Counted from the first letter of the stretch, positions 17,956-26,985 are shown. The stretch is 44,263 nt of DNA from Desulfobacterales bacterium (GCA_030145015.1 JAQYWI010000021.1:1-44263), one strand, 5' to 3'. Program-made: numbers and translations. Notes: generated from the letters alone by a model not told the origin.

Positions 17956-18510
17956 ATGCTTTCAATTAGAAACGATCTGATTGTGATCATACGGATATTT
18001 ACCAGCTGTTTGACAGCCGGGTTTTTAATTTTTTTCATTTCTTCACTGTCGGGCGAGGATTTAATCAAAAACAACAGTACCATTGAGCAGCTGGACACTA
18101 TCTTAACGGAGATTTCAGGCGAATTAGAAAGTGGCATCGATAGAAGAATAAAGCAATTGGGGGAAGTCCCTGCCATTAATCCCTATAAGCAATTTTACTG
18201 TGCCGAGTTCGCCAAAGAAATTCACGAGATCTCATATCTGACGGAGAGACAAAAGATATTATTTGACACTTATAATGTACGTGATTTTGAAAACAAATCC
18301 AAGCGTCTGGTTAACTATTCAGAAACAGCTAATATGCGAAGCTTGTTGAATGAACTAGAAATTGTAAAACGAGAGTTGAAAAATTCGGCCAATCTGGTTG
18401 ATAAGCGACGCAGGAAACTCCATCGTCAGCGCATAGCATATCTTATTCTTTTCTTTGTTCTTTGGATAACGATTTATTTTTACTACAGCCGTGGCCTTAT
18501 CAGAAGATAG
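17956..18510 (+). CDS. Membrane protein with periplasmic coiled helical domain, unknown
   Basis: 184 residues. One membrane helix near the N-terminus (about residues 9-30) and one near the C-terminus (about 161-178, AYLILFFVLWITIYFYY), with a roughly 120-residue mostly helical region between. The topology places the middle either in the periplasm or cytosol. AAAGGA lies about 10 bases before the ATG. It is separated from the ExeA-OmpA gene by only four bases, implying co-transcription and possibly a complex. The upstream 265 bases hold no gene. Function unknown. Confidence 0.75.
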   Translation: MLSIRNDLIVIIRIFTSCLTAGFLIFFISSLSGEDLIKNNSTIEQLDTILTEISGELESGIDRRIKQLGEVPAINPYKQFYCAEFAKEIHEISYLTERQKILFDTYNVRDFENKSKRLVNYSETANMRSLLNELEIVKRELKNSANLVDKRRRKLHRQRIAYLILFFVLWITIYFYYSRGLIRR

Positions 18511-18514
18511 ATTT

Positions 18515-20068
18515 ATGTATCAATCATTTTACAATTTGCAAATTAAGCCTTTCCAAATCACAACCGATCCAAAATTTTTGTGGCTTGGTGAAAAACATAA
18601 AGAGGCTCTGGCGACCCTTAAGTATGGCATTCTTGAAAACAAAGGGTTTCTACTTCTAACCGGCGATGTCGGCACCGGCAAAACGGTGTTAATCCACGGC
18701 CTGATGAAATTAATCGACGTTTCCGCTATCGTAGCGGCTGTTCCGGATCCAGGGCTGAGCACACTTGATTTCTTTAACTTTCTTTCTGAAGAATTTGAAA
18801 TGAACAGGCGCTTTGACAGTAAAGGCGCCTTTCTTATTCATTTAAAGCATTTCCTGTACAAAGCCTCAGCGGCCGACAAAAAAGTCTTGTTGATCATCGA
18901 CGAAGCCCAACGGTTGCATCATGAACTGATTGAACAGATAAGGCTTCTGTCAAACATCGAGATGGATAACCGCAAATTGATAAATATCTTTTTTGTCGGA
19001 CAGAGTGAATTCAACACAATGATCAATGAAGAGCGCAACAAGGCGGTCAGGCAAAGAATATCTGTAAGCCACCATATCGACCCGCTGACCGAACAAGAGT
19101 CGCGCGAGTACATCAATCATCGCCTCAAGGTTGCCGGCTGCACCAGGGACCTCTTTAAATCGGAAGCTTTACGCAACATATATACATTCTCCCATGGCTA
19201 TCCAAGGCTGATTAATATCATCTGCGATCATGCCTTGCTGACAGGATATTCCGCCGGGAAAAAGATCATCGATGCTGCTGTGATTAAGGAGTGTGAAAAG
19301 GAACTTCGAATTCCCATCGACGATGCGGGCAATGAAGGAGATCAAAAAGGATTTCCTAAAAAACAAGAAAGACCCTTGGCCGCGTTTCAAAACCAAACAA
19401 CAGGTAAGCGAATCGGATTTTTTGCCGTTATCGCTTTACTTCTCCTTATTACCGGATATTTTCTATTCAGCTTCCGGGTAAAGGATACGCCCCGTTGGAA
19501 GATTGAAGATATAGCCCCTCAAGCTTACGATTCTCCTACATTACAAGCCAAGGAATCCTATGTGCCCGGTATTGTCAATGAAAAGGAGAGGAAGGTAGAT
19601 CTATCTGCCGCAAAGCCAGCTGATGATAAGGTTATCGCAGGCAAAGACTTCCCCAAGAACGAACCGGCTGAAATCGCTAAACAAACAGAGCAATTGTCAA
19701 AAGTGCCGGAAGTTAGGCCTTTTCCGGATCGCAAAATCGTGATTTACTTTAATCACAACTCAAATGATCTGCCGGAGCGAGCCTATCAAACCCTCGATCG
19801 AATTGCTGATTTCATGGTTCATAACCCGGAAACCCAAATTCATATTAATGGTTATACGGACGCATCCGGCGCTTACAGTTATAATTTAAGCATCTCGAAA
19901 TTCAGAGCCAATATGGTCAAAGGGTATCTGGTGGGCAAAGGGGTTGAACCCATTAAAATAAAAGCATCAGGATTAGGGCCCAAAGACCCGATTGCAAGCA
20001 ATGCAACGGAAGAAGGAAGGCAAAAGAACCGCCGGGTCGAAGTTGAGCTCAACCTTGATAATCCATAG
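18515..20068 (+). CDS. ExeA-like AAA ATPase fused to OmpA-like domain
   Basis: 517 residues. It starts with the ExeA/GspA-type segment MYQSFYNLQIKPFQITTDP, Walker A GDVGTGKT (about 50-57) and Walker B LLIIDEAQ; a membrane helix follows near residues 298-318 (IGFFAVIALLLLITGYFLF). After a linker, an OmpA C-terminal domain (about 405-517) has NGYTDASGAYSYNLS and the conserved RANMVKGYL that binds peptidoglycan. ExeA proteins couple an ATPase to the cell wall in secretion or polysaccharide export systems, usually through another wall-binding domain. ATG 18515 is four bases after the previous stop; a GTG at 18491 would overlap that gene. Confidence 0.88.
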   Translation: MYQSFYNLQIKPFQITTDPKFLWLGEKHKEALATLKYGILENKGFLLLTGDVGTGKTVLIHGLMKLIDVSAIVAAVPDPGLSTLDFFNFLSEEFEMNRRFDSKGAFLIHLKHFLYKASAADKKVLLIIDEAQRLHHELIEQIRLLSNIEMDNRKLINIFFVGQSEFNTMINEERNKAVRQRISVSHHIDPLTEQESREYINHRLKVAGCTRDLFKSEALRNIYTFSHGYPRLINIICDHALLTGYSAGKKIIDAAVIKECEKELRIPIDDAGNEGDQKGFPKKQERPLAAFQNQTTGKRIGFFAVIALLLLITGYFLFSFRVKDTPRWKIEDIAPQAYDSPTLQAKESYVPGIVNEKERKVDLSAAKPADDKVIAGKDFPKNEPAEIAKQTEQLSKVPEVRPFPDRKIVIYFNHNSNDLPERAYQTLDRIADFMVHNPETQIHINGYTDASGAYSYNLSISKFRANMVKGYLVGKGVEPIKIKASGLGPKDPIASNATEEGRQKNRRVEVELNLDNP

Positions 20069-20121
20069 CCGGGTCCTCAACTTTGATACCAAAAACTCAA
20101 AAATTTCAGTTGAACGGCTGA

Positions 20122-20571
20122 CTATCTACCGAAACGGAACTTCCCTTTCAACAACTTCAATGTCGGAGGGCTCACCTGTAATTCATTGAGCTCCTGTGCT
20201 GTCACCCAGCGTGCTTCAACCGCGTCATCCCCCGCCGTCGGTTTCCCTGTAACATAATCAGCACCTAAATCAACTATGACGTAATGAAACCGAATTTTTC
20301 CGGCATCATCGCGTTCAATTGCATCAAACGTATAAACGGGTTCTCTTGCCCGAATTGTAATACCCGTCTCTTCAAGTATTTCTCGCTCGGTAGCCTCTTG
20401 CAGCGTCTCTCCGATCTCGACACTGCCGCCGGGAATGGCCCATAGGTCCTCAGATGGTGGTTGTCCCCGACGGACCAATAAAACGCGATCATTACTAAAT
20501 ACAACGGCGCCGACAGCCACCCTGGGCTTGTCGGGGTAATCGTTTTTTAGCTTTGACAGGCTATTTTTCAA
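20122..20571 (-). CDS. Nudix hydrolase
   Basis: 149 residues. A complete Nudix box begins at GGSVEIGE, with the RE and EExG catalytic block in REILEETGI. These enzymes cleave nucleoside diphosphate-X compounds such as oxidised nucleotides or ADP-ribose; the substrate here is unknown. The start is a TTG at 20571 with an AAGGGG about 12 bases upstream, so the first residues are tentative; an in-frame GTG 17 codons in is also possible. It is alone, convergent with the ExeA-OmpA gene and divergent from the aminotransferase. Confidence 0.85.
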   Translation of the reverse strand: MKNSLSKLKNDYPDKPRVAVGAVVFSNDRVLLVRRGQPPSEDLWAIPGGSVEIGETLQEATEREILEETGITIRAREPVYTFDAIERDDAGKIRFHYVIVDLGADYVTGKPTAGDDAVEARWVTAQELNELQVSPPTLKLLKGKFRFGR

Positions 20572-20792
20572 AATTGAGATATTCCCCTTCTAAAAAATTC
20601 AATTTAGAGTAACAGTTTTAATCCGCAATCCAAATTCCAAAATCAAAAACACCGGCTCTGTCATTCGAAATTATCAGGTGCCGTAGAATTATCAAGCATT
20701 AAAGTAGGCCTTAAATAGTGCCCAACAAGGATGGTTTAACACGTAATCTTTTATATCACAAAAGAAAGCGTCTGGAAGCCCGTTTTGGCTGC
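20572..20792. other. Non-coding gap with one iterated arm
   Basis: ATCCGCAATCCAAATTCCAAAATC-type iterations lie near 20618-20645, a single arm without a clear mirrored partner. An open frame from 20747 to 20917 has no start codon and is not called. Otherwise nothing is assignable. Confidence 0.4.
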
Positions 20793-20821
20793 TTGACACA
20801 AAAGGTGCATTAACCTATGCT
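20793..20821 (+). promoter_or_regulatory. Sigma-70 promoter for aminotransferase operon
   Basis: TTGACA (20793-20798) is followed by exactly 17 bases and TATGCT (20816-20821). This is a perfect -35 and a four-of-six -10, about 98 bases upstream of the ATG at 20919, leaving a 5' leader of about 90 bases. Confidence 0.6.
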
Positions 20822-20918
20822 CCCAATCAATCGGTTCGCGTGGGCGTTAATCAACAGATTAGATTTATCTTGGAAATAGCTTCACCAATTAAAACGTACA
20901 ACATTGAAGGCTGCTGAC

Positions 20919-22061
20919 ATGAACTTTCTATCGAAACTGCCCGACCTTGAAGTCACAATTTTCTCCGTAATGACCCAGTTAGCCATTGAGCACGGCGCCA
21001 TTAATCTTTCCCAGGGATTTCCGGATTTCGATACCTACCCCGAGTTGATCTTACTGGTGGATAAGTATATGCGTGAGGGTCATAACCAATATGCCCCCAT
21101 GCAGGGTGTCATGGCGCTGCGCGAACGAATTGCCGAAAAAGTATATGACATGTATGGCGCTCAATACGACCCGGCGACCGAGATCACTGTCACATCCGGC
21201 GCCACCGAGTCCGTTTTTGCAGCGATTTCCGCCGTTGTACAGAAAGATGACGAAGTCATCATATTTGAGCCGGCCTATGACGCCTATGATCCTATTGTCA
21301 GATTAAACGGCGGGATTCCGGTATATGTTCAGTTAAAATTTCCCGGCTACAATATCGACTGGAATGAAGTCAAAAATATCGTCAACCGTAAAACAAAGCT
21401 TATCATTTTGAATTATCCGCACAACCCTACCGGTGCTGTTCTGTCAAAGGAAGATATTTCAAATCTCTTGGAGATCATTAAAGACACAAACCTCTTTATT
21501 GTCAGTGATGAAGCTTACGAACATATAATTTTTGATGGACTGCAGCATGAAAGCGTGTCCAGACATCCGCAACTGGCCCGACGAAGCTTTGTCATTTGTT
21601 CTTTTGGCAAAACCTATCACACCACCGGTTGGAAGATCGGCTATTGCCTGGCACCCGAGCCGCTTTCAATCGAGTTGCAGAAAATACATCAATACCTGAC
21701 CTTTGCATCCAACACCCCCATCCAGCTGGCATATGCCGAATTTATGCAAAACAAAGACCTGTATCTGGGCCTGCCCGAATTTTATCAGCAAAAACGGGAC
21801 CTGTTTTTAAGTCTAACAAGCCAATCCCGCTTTAATCCCCTTCCCTGCAAAGGAACCTACTATCAAATGCTGGATTATTCGCCAATTTCCAACGAACCGG
21901 ATTTCGAATTCGCCAAACGCCTAACGGCCGAACACGGAGTTGCCGCCATTCCGCCATCAGCACTTTATCATCAAAAGGATGATCATAAAGTGCTACGGTT
22001 TTGTTTTGCGAAAAAAAGCGAAACCCTTGAAAGTGCCGCTGAAAAATTATGTCAGGTTTGA
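20919..22061 (+). CDS. YbdL-like aminotransferase, PLP class I/II
   Basis: 380 residues. Class I aminotransferase layout: INLSQGFPDFD, TSGATESVFAA, the NYPHNPTG motif, SDEAYEH and the PLP-lysine in SFGKTYHTTGWKIGY. INLSQGFPDFD and HNQYAPMQG match the YbdL/KAT II-type methionine or glutamine aminotransferases, so an amino acid and an oxoacid are likely substrates. ATG 20919 follows GAAGG. A clear promoter lies about 98 bases upstream. The gene overlaps the next by 13 bases, so the two are probably translated together, although their activities have no obvious link. Confidence 0.9.
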   Translation: MNFLSKLPDLEVTIFSVMTQLAIEHGAINLSQGFPDFDTYPELILLVDKYMREGHNQYAPMQGVMALRERIAEKVYDMYGAQYDPATEITVTSGATESVFAAISAVVQKDDEVIIFEPAYDAYDPIVRLNGGIPVYVQLKFPGYNIDWNEVKNIVNRKTKLIILNYPHNPTGAVLSKEDISNLLEIIKDTNLFIVSDEAYEHIIFDGLQHESVSRHPQLARRSFVICSFGKTYHTTGWKIGYCLAPEPLSIELQKIHQYLTFASNTPIQLAYAEFMQNKDLYLGLPEFYQQKRDLFLSLTSQSRFNPLPCKGTYYQMLDYSPISNEPDFEFAKRLTAEHGVAAIPPSALYHQKDDHKVLRFCFAKKSETLESAAEKLCQV

Positions 22062-23194
22062 GGTCAAAAAATTCCGGGAAATCAAAAGAAAATCAGGCCC
22101 GCCATGAACTGGAACGCCGCATCCTGCACGGCATGGCCTGTGAGTGGCAAGCCGCACTGCTCAATTTAGAACCGACCAAGCGTCAACGCATGCGCAGGCC
22201 GCTTTTTGCCATAAAAGATATGCAAACCCGGTGGGGAAACTGGTCCCAGGAAAAACGTGAAATCTCTCTGAGTCGTCAGCTGGTGCTGAACTATCCCTGG
22301 GATTCGATTCGCGATGTTTTACTGCATGAGACTGCGCACCAAATCGCCCAACAGCTGTTTGGCGCATCTATGCAAAGAGCTCATGGGCCGGCCTTCAAGC
22401 AGGCCTGTGAAGTGCTTCGAATTCATCCGGCGGCTTCCGCCGCTTACCAACCACTTCAAGACCGCTTCTTGCAGGATCACTCCAGTAATTATGATAAGCG
22501 CATGCTGCGAATCAAAAAGCTGCTGGCCCTGGCTGAAAGCAAGAACCGTTTTGAGGCTGATGCCGCCATGACCAAAGCCCACGAGTTAATTGCCAGGCAT
22601 AATATCGAGCTCAGCCGCCAGGAAGACAGGCGCCAGTTTATCAGTATTTTTATCGGCCCCCCGGCCCTGCGCCATCCCCGTGAAGATTATCACCTGGCCA
22701 ATTTGCTGCAGGATTATTATTTTATCTCGGGAATTTGGGTGTCGGCTTATGTCATCAAAAAAGCCAAGATGGGCCGTGTTTTAGAAATCAGCGGCACCGT
22801 GCAAAATCTAAAAATTGCCGAATATGTACATGATTTTATCGTACAGTTCATTGATGCACAGTGGCGCAAATACAACCATAAAAAAAGATTGAACCGTTTT
22901 CGCAAAACCGATTTTGCGGTGGGCATTATCGAAGGATTTCGTGACAAGCTGGAGTCAAGTGTCGTAAAAAAGAAAACGAAAAAAGACATTTTTGCCCTCA
23001 TTCAAAAGGGAGATCCGCAACTGGAAAAATACTTCAAATTCAAATATCCGCATACCGCCTCGGTGAAAAAAACCGCACACCATCAGGACGCCCGGATTAT
23101 ACGCGATGGGAAAAAAGTTGGCAAAACATTAGTCATTGCCAGAGGAATTTGTGAGAAAAAAATCGGCAGCGTGCGCTTGATCACCGGCCCTTAG
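22049..23194 (+). CDS. SprT-like metalloprotease with DUF2786 domain
   Basis: 381 residues. The N-terminal part carries the zinc motif HETAH (H93, E94, H97) with a third probable ligand H112 in QRAHGPAFK, in the SprT-like style. Residues about 148-190 (RIKKLLALAESKNRFEADA onwards) match DUF2786. The remainder is basic and helical (KKTKKD, KYNHKKRLNRFRK), suggesting nucleic-acid contact. SprT-like enzymes include DNA-protein crosslink proteases; whether this one acts so is inference. It overlaps the aminotransferase by 13 bases, with the MFS gene 15 bases after its stop. Confidence 0.85.
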   Translation: MSGLRSKNSGKSKENQARHELERRILHGMACEWQAALLNLEPTKRQRMRRPLFAIKDMQTRWGNWSQEKREISLSRQLVLNYPWDSIRDVLLHETAHQIAQQLFGASMQRAHGPAFKQACEVLRIHPAASAAYQPLQDRFLQDHSSNYDKRMLRIKKLLALAESKNRFEADAAMTKAHELIARHNIELSRQEDRRQFISIFIGPPALRHPREDYHLANLLQDYYFISGIWVSAYVIKKAKMGRVLEISGTVQNLKIAEYVHDFIVQFIDAQWRKYNHKKRLNRFRKTDFAVGIIEGFRDKLESSVVKKKTKKDIFALIQKGDPQLEKYFKFKYPHTASVKKTAHHQDARIIRDGKKVGKTLVIARGICEKKIGSVRLITGP

Positions 23195-23209
23195 TAAAAG
23201 GAGTTTCAT

Positions 23210-24409
23210 GTGTCCGACAAAGATTGTCCTGTACCGGAACCGTTCAGCGGAGCGATCGGGAGTATTCTTTTCCTAACACTGCTGTTCTTTCTAACCTTCA
23301 TCGGCCGGTTTATCTTCGCTCCCCTGATGCCGGCCATGAGCAGTGAACTGGGGCTTTCCCACAGCCAGGCCGGCTCTATATTCCTTTCCGGGTCGGTGGG
23401 CGTATTTATGGGCTCCCTGTCGGCGGCCTTTGTCTCATCCCGCATTCAGCACAAGGGAACCATCGCCTTGTCCCTTATTGGCACGGCCTGCGCCCTTCTG
23501 TTGTGCACGATGCTTGCCTCATTGTGGGCCCTACGGGGGGTTGTGCTGGCGCTGGGTCTTATGGCGGGCATGAATCTGCCATCGAATGTGGCCACCATTA
23601 CAGCCCTTGTCAGCCGCCAGGACTGGGGCAAGGCCCTGGCGGTCCAGCAGACGGCCCCGCCCTTGAGCCTTCTTTTAGGCCCCTTGCTGACCGTATTCCT
23701 TCTGACCTGGTTTTCCTGGCGCGCGCCTATGGTGGTTATTGCCATAGCGGGTATTGCCACGGCGGTGATATTGATCCGTTTCGGAACCATCGGACAATTT
23801 CCAGGCGATGCACCGGACCTGTCCTTGGCCCGTATCATATTGTCCGGCCGATCCTTCTGGATCATGATCATCCTTTTCGCCCTCGGCATGGGTGGACAGG
23901 TGGGCATTTACGCCATGATGCCGCTTTATCTGATCGCCGAACGGGGAATACCGGAAGCCTCGGCCAACATGCTGATCGGACTGTCCCAGATATCGGCCCT
24001 TTTCATGACTTTTTTTGCCGGCTGGGTGACGGACAGAATCGGAGAAAAAAAGGCCATCTCCGTTTTTCTCCTGGTCTCAGGGATCGCCACCCTCCTGCTG
24101 GGCCTGGTCTCCGGCCTTTGGCTCAAGGTCGTTGTGTTCCTTCAACCGGCGCTGATTGTGTGCTATTTCCCGGCGGGTTTCGCCGCCCTTGCACGGATCG
24201 TGCAGCCGAATCTTCGAAGCCTGGCCACCGCCTGGGTGACACCGTGCGCTATTGTCCTGGGAGGTGGCCTTTTCCCCTTACTGCTGGGATACATGGGGCA
24301 GACGGTGACGTTTGCCAGCGGTATTGTTCTGGCAGGCGGCATCATCATTGTGGGATCAGGCCTGCCTTTTTTTTTAGATCTGATCGAGAAGATGGATGAC
24401 GGCTGTTGA
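23210..24409 (+). CDS. MFS transporter
   Basis: 399 residues with about 12 hydrophobic helices and MFS-style loops (SSRIQHKG after helix 2-3; the DRIGEKKA loop in the second half matches the family's conserved DRxGxR/K loop). It should sit in the inner membrane and move a small solute; the substrate is unknown. Start is GTG 23210, with AAAGGAG six bases upstream. GC content and the use of GGC/CTG/GCC codons are clearly higher than in the neighbouring genes, so it may have been acquired, or may be biased by its membrane composition. It is followed by a 284-base gap. Confidence 0.9.
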   Translation: MSDKDCPVPEPFSGAIGSILFLTLLFFLTFIGRFIFAPLMPAMSSELGLSHSQAGSIFLSGSVGVFMGSLSAAFVSSRIQHKGTIALSLIGTACALLLCTMLASLWALRGVVLALGLMAGMNLPSNVATITALVSRQDWGKALAVQQTAPPLSLLLGPLLTVFLLTWFSWRAPMVVIAIAGIATAVILIRFGTIGQFPGDAPDLSLARIILSGRSFWIMIILFALGMGGQVGIYAMMPLYLIAERGIPEASANMLIGLSQISALFMTFFAGWVTDRIGEKKAISVFLLVSGIATLLLGLVSGLWLKVVVFLQPALIVCYFPAGFAALARIVQPNLRSLATAWVTPCAIVLGGGLFPLLLGYMGQTVTFASGIVLAGGIIIVGSGLPFFLDLIEKMDDGC

Positions 24410-24640
24410 TCTGTGCATGCAAGTTGGTACCCTTTTGGAATTAGATGCCGCTATGGGAGAGGCCGCTTATTGAAAGTCATTATTTTTGTTCGATTGCCTA
24501 ACAGTTCGTTATTGTACGCTTAAATACGGATATTTTATTTTTATTAAAAATATTAGATAATTAACTTGACAGCAATTCCAACTACCGGTATGATTCCCGA
24601 AAATTGACAGTGTTCCTGGTTGTAACTAAAAATCACGTAA

Positions 24641-24667
24641 GCCCCGGAATAACCCGGGGCTTTTTTT
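24641..24667 (+). terminator. Rho-independent terminator in helicase 5' gap
   Basis: GCCCCGG (24641-24647) and CCGGGGC (24654-24660) with a six-base loop, then seven Ts. It ends 26 bases before the helicase TTG start and 232 bases after the MFS stop. It could end the MFS transcript or attenuate the helicase leader. Confidence 0.8.
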
Positions 24668-24693
24668 ATTGGAACACAGAAAGAAGGTATTAA

Positions 24694-25926
24694 TTGGATT
24701 TTGAAACATTTAATTTTCATCCCTCCGTTGCCGCAGGTGTTGCAGCGGCGGGTTATGAAACTCCGACCCCGATTCAGGCTCAGGCAATTCCGCAGGTATT
24801 TAAGGGTCGTGATGTAATGGGTCTGGCCCAAACCGGCACCGGTAAAACGGCGGCATTCGTTCTGCCGATACTCAATCGACTGATGGGGAGTAAATACGGA
24901 TGCATACGCGCCCTGATAATCGCCCCCACCCGTGAATTGGCCGAACAGATTCATCAGGATATCAAAATCCTGGGGCGTAAGACGCGCATCAGAAGCGTTA
25001 CTGTTTACGGTGGCGTGGGGATCAATCCGCAGATTCAGAAACTGAAGCATGCCGATATTGTTGTTGCCTGCCCTGGCCGGCTTCTTGACCATATCGGACG
25101 TCATAGCATCGATCTTTCCCAACTGGAAGTGCTGGTTATAGATGAAGCCGACCAGATGTTGGACATGGGATTTGTTCCTGATATCCGGAGGATTTTAAAA
25201 CATCTTCCAGTGAAACGCCAGGCGCTGCTCTTCTCGGCTACCATGCCCCCCGCGATACGTCGCTTGGCCGGGGATATCCTGCGAGATCCGGCCATTGTCC
25301 AGGTGGGAATCACCGCACCGGCAGATACTGTCAGTCACACACTTTACCCGGTAGCCCAGCATTTAAAAACGGCCCTGCTGTTAAAACTGCTGGGAAACAC
25401 CAATACCAAATCAGTGTTGGTCTTTACCCGAACCAAACATCGCGCCAGGAGCTTGGGGAAAAAGCTTGTTGCCGCAGGATACCGATCGGCTTCACTACAG
25501 GGAAACCTTTCCCAGACACGCCGCCAGGCAGCACTGGACGGCTTTCGCGACGGGACATTTCAGATTCTGGTGGCCACCGATATCGCCGCTCGAGGCATTG
25601 ACGTTACCCGGATTTCTCATGTCATCAACTATGATATCCCTTCCACCCCCGAGGCCTACATTCACCGTATCGGACGGACAGGCCGGGCAACTCGCAGCGG
25701 CGAAGCTTTTACCCTTGTTACCGGAGAAGACAAGAATATGGTGCGCGCCATCAATCGAATTATCGGTTCTGAAATCGAGCAACGCACCTTATCGACTTTT
25801 GACTACGGATCACCGGCGTCTAAGCGCGAAGGCCGCTCGCAGTGGATAGGGAAACCGCAACGGAACTTATACGGAGTGAAAAAGAGACGCAACAAAACGA
25901 AGTCATTCTCGAAAGTTTTTGCTTAG
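24694..25926 (+). CDS. DEAD-box RNA helicase, RhlE-like
   Basis: 410 residues with the Q motif (GYETPTPIQAQAIP), Walker A AQTGTGKT, PTRELAEQ, DEAD (VIDEADQMLDMGF), SAT, DIAARGID and HRIGRTGR. It unwinds short RNA duplexes with ATP. A basic C-terminus (KKRRNKTKSFSKVF) probably binds RNA. Start is TTG 24694 after AAGAAGG. It precedes an RNase HI-like gene and a glycine-rich RRM gene, an arrangement common in cold-induced RNA handling; cold response is inference only. A terminator hairpin lies in its leader. Confidence 0.93.
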   Translation: MDFETFNFHPSVAAGVAAAGYETPTPIQAQAIPQVFKGRDVMGLAQTGTGKTAAFVLPILNRLMGSKYGCIRALIIAPTRELAEQIHQDIKILGRKTRIRSVTVYGGVGINPQIQKLKHADIVVACPGRLLDHIGRHSIDLSQLEVLVIDEADQMLDMGFVPDIRRILKHLPVKRQALLFSATMPPAIRRLAGDILRDPAIVQVGITAPADTVSHTLYPVAQHLKTALLLKLLGNTNTKSVLVFTRTKHRARSLGKKLVAAGYRSASLQGNLSQTRRQAALDGFRDGTFQILVATDIAARGIDVTRISHVINYDIPSTPEAYIHRIGRTGRATRSGEAFTLVTGEDKNMVRAINRIIGSEIEQRTLSTFDYGSPASKREGRSQWIGKPQRNLYGVKKRRNKTKSFSKVFA

Positions 25927-25977
25927 AAAAAACGTTGCCGAATATAGAGAAAAGACGGACGATAAAGTAATATTTTT

Positions 25978-26457
25978 ATGGATGAACTGATGCTACTTGC
26001 GGATGGGAGTGTGAATACCCGGTCAAATTTTGGATATGGGGCTTACCTCGCTGTGTCTGAACGTAGACTTGCGTTGGATTTGCTGAGGCCGCGCGTGAAA
26101 GTGAGGCGATTTGAGCATACGTCTTCAACGAAGCTGGAATTGCAGACATTATTATGGGCGCTAAGCGATATTCAAGGATTGGGGAGTAAGGTGATTGTGT
26201 ATACGGATTCTCAAAACATCATGGGGTTACCGGGAAGACGTGATCGGTTTGAGCAAAATGATTATCGTTCAATGAAAAATAAACGCCTCAACAATTATGA
26301 GCTGTATCAGGAGTTTTATAGAATGACAGATCAGTTGGATTGTGAATTGGTTAAAGTGCGTGGACATCAGGCATCGAATCAAAAAGATGATATTGATAGG
26401 CTTTTTACACTTGTGGATAGAGCTTCAAGAAATGCGCTGAGAGGAGATAATCGCTGA
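25978..26457 (+). CDS. RNase HI-like protein
   Basis: 159 residues. Candidate DEDD catalytic residues are D9 (LLADGS), E54 (TKLELQ), D77 (VYTDSQ) and D147 (LVDRAS), with H130 in the VRGHQA segment, as in RNase H family proteins. Such enzymes cleave RNA in RNA-DNA hybrids, but similar folds are used by non-RNase proteins. The codon use is less GC-rich than in the helicase, so the gene may be of different origin. The ribosome site is weak. The 51-base gap after the helicase suggests co-transcription. Confidence 0.78.
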   Translation: MDELMLLADGSVNTRSNFGYGAYLAVSERRLALDLLRPRVKVRRFEHTSSTKLELQTLLWALSDIQGLGSKVIVYTDSQNIMGLPGRRDRFEQNDYRSMKNKRLNNYELYQEFYRMTDQLDCELVKVRGHQASNQKDDIDRLFTLVDRASRNALRGDNR

Positions 26458-26574
26458 CCTGTCGTTTTCAACAAACCGATGGACATAACCAGAAATTGCC
26501 CCGGGCAGAAGCGTCGCTGATTTGAAGCGTTAAGCGATGTGAAGAACCATAATTTATTACAAAGGGAGGTCAGA

Positions 26575-26985
26575 ATGAATATCTATGTCGGAAATTTGTC
26601 GCACGAGGCCACCGCAGAGGACTTGCGGCTGGCTTTCGAGCCATTCGGGCGGGTTGAATCCGCCAGCATTATTAAAGACAAGCATAGTGGTCAATCAAAG
26701 GGATTTGGATTCGTGGAGATGGCCTCTAAAGCTGAAGGGCAGTCTGCAATCGATGGCCTAAATGGCAAAGAGCTAAAAGGAAGAGCGCTTAACGTGAATG
26801 CAGCTCGTCCTCGCACCCAAAGTCGCGATAGTGGCAGAGGATACGGCGGTGGCAGGGGAGGACAAGGTGGTGGCAGAGGAGGATACGGCGGTGCCAAGGG
26901 AGGCCAAGGTGGTGGCCGAGCAGGATTCGGCGGTGGCCGGGGAGGATACGGCGGTGGCCGAGGAGGACAAGGGCGTGGCAGATGA
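26575..26985 (+). CDS. Glycine-rich RRM RNA-binding protein
   Basis: 136 residues. An RRM domain (residues about 1-80) has RNP2 (IYVGNL) and RNP1 (KGFGFVEM). A Gly/Arg/Tyr-rich tail (about 90-136) follows, made of degenerate GYGGGRGGQGG-type units in repetitive DNA. Similar bacterial proteins bind RNA and are often induced by cold. ATG 26575 follows GGGAGG. The Gly tail makes low-complexity DNA that could vary in length by slippage. It is the last gene of the RNA trio, followed by a bidirectional terminator. Confidence 0.93.
   Translation: MNIYVGNLSHEATAEDLRLAFEPFGRVESASIIKDKHSGQSKGFGFVEMASKAEGQSAIDGLNGKELKGRALNVNAARPRTQSRDSGRGYGGGRGGQGGGRGGYGGAKGGQGGGRAGFGGGRGGYGGGRGGQGRGR

Noticed and set aside
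20747..20917. Open frame of about 56 codons before the aminotransferase
   Set aside because: It has no start codon and overlaps a clear promoter; the length is within chance expectation.
23503..24399. Long plus-strand frame in another phase within the MFS gene
   Set aside because: It is a product of the GC-rich MFS codon pattern; it lacks family features and is Pro/Gly/His-rich.
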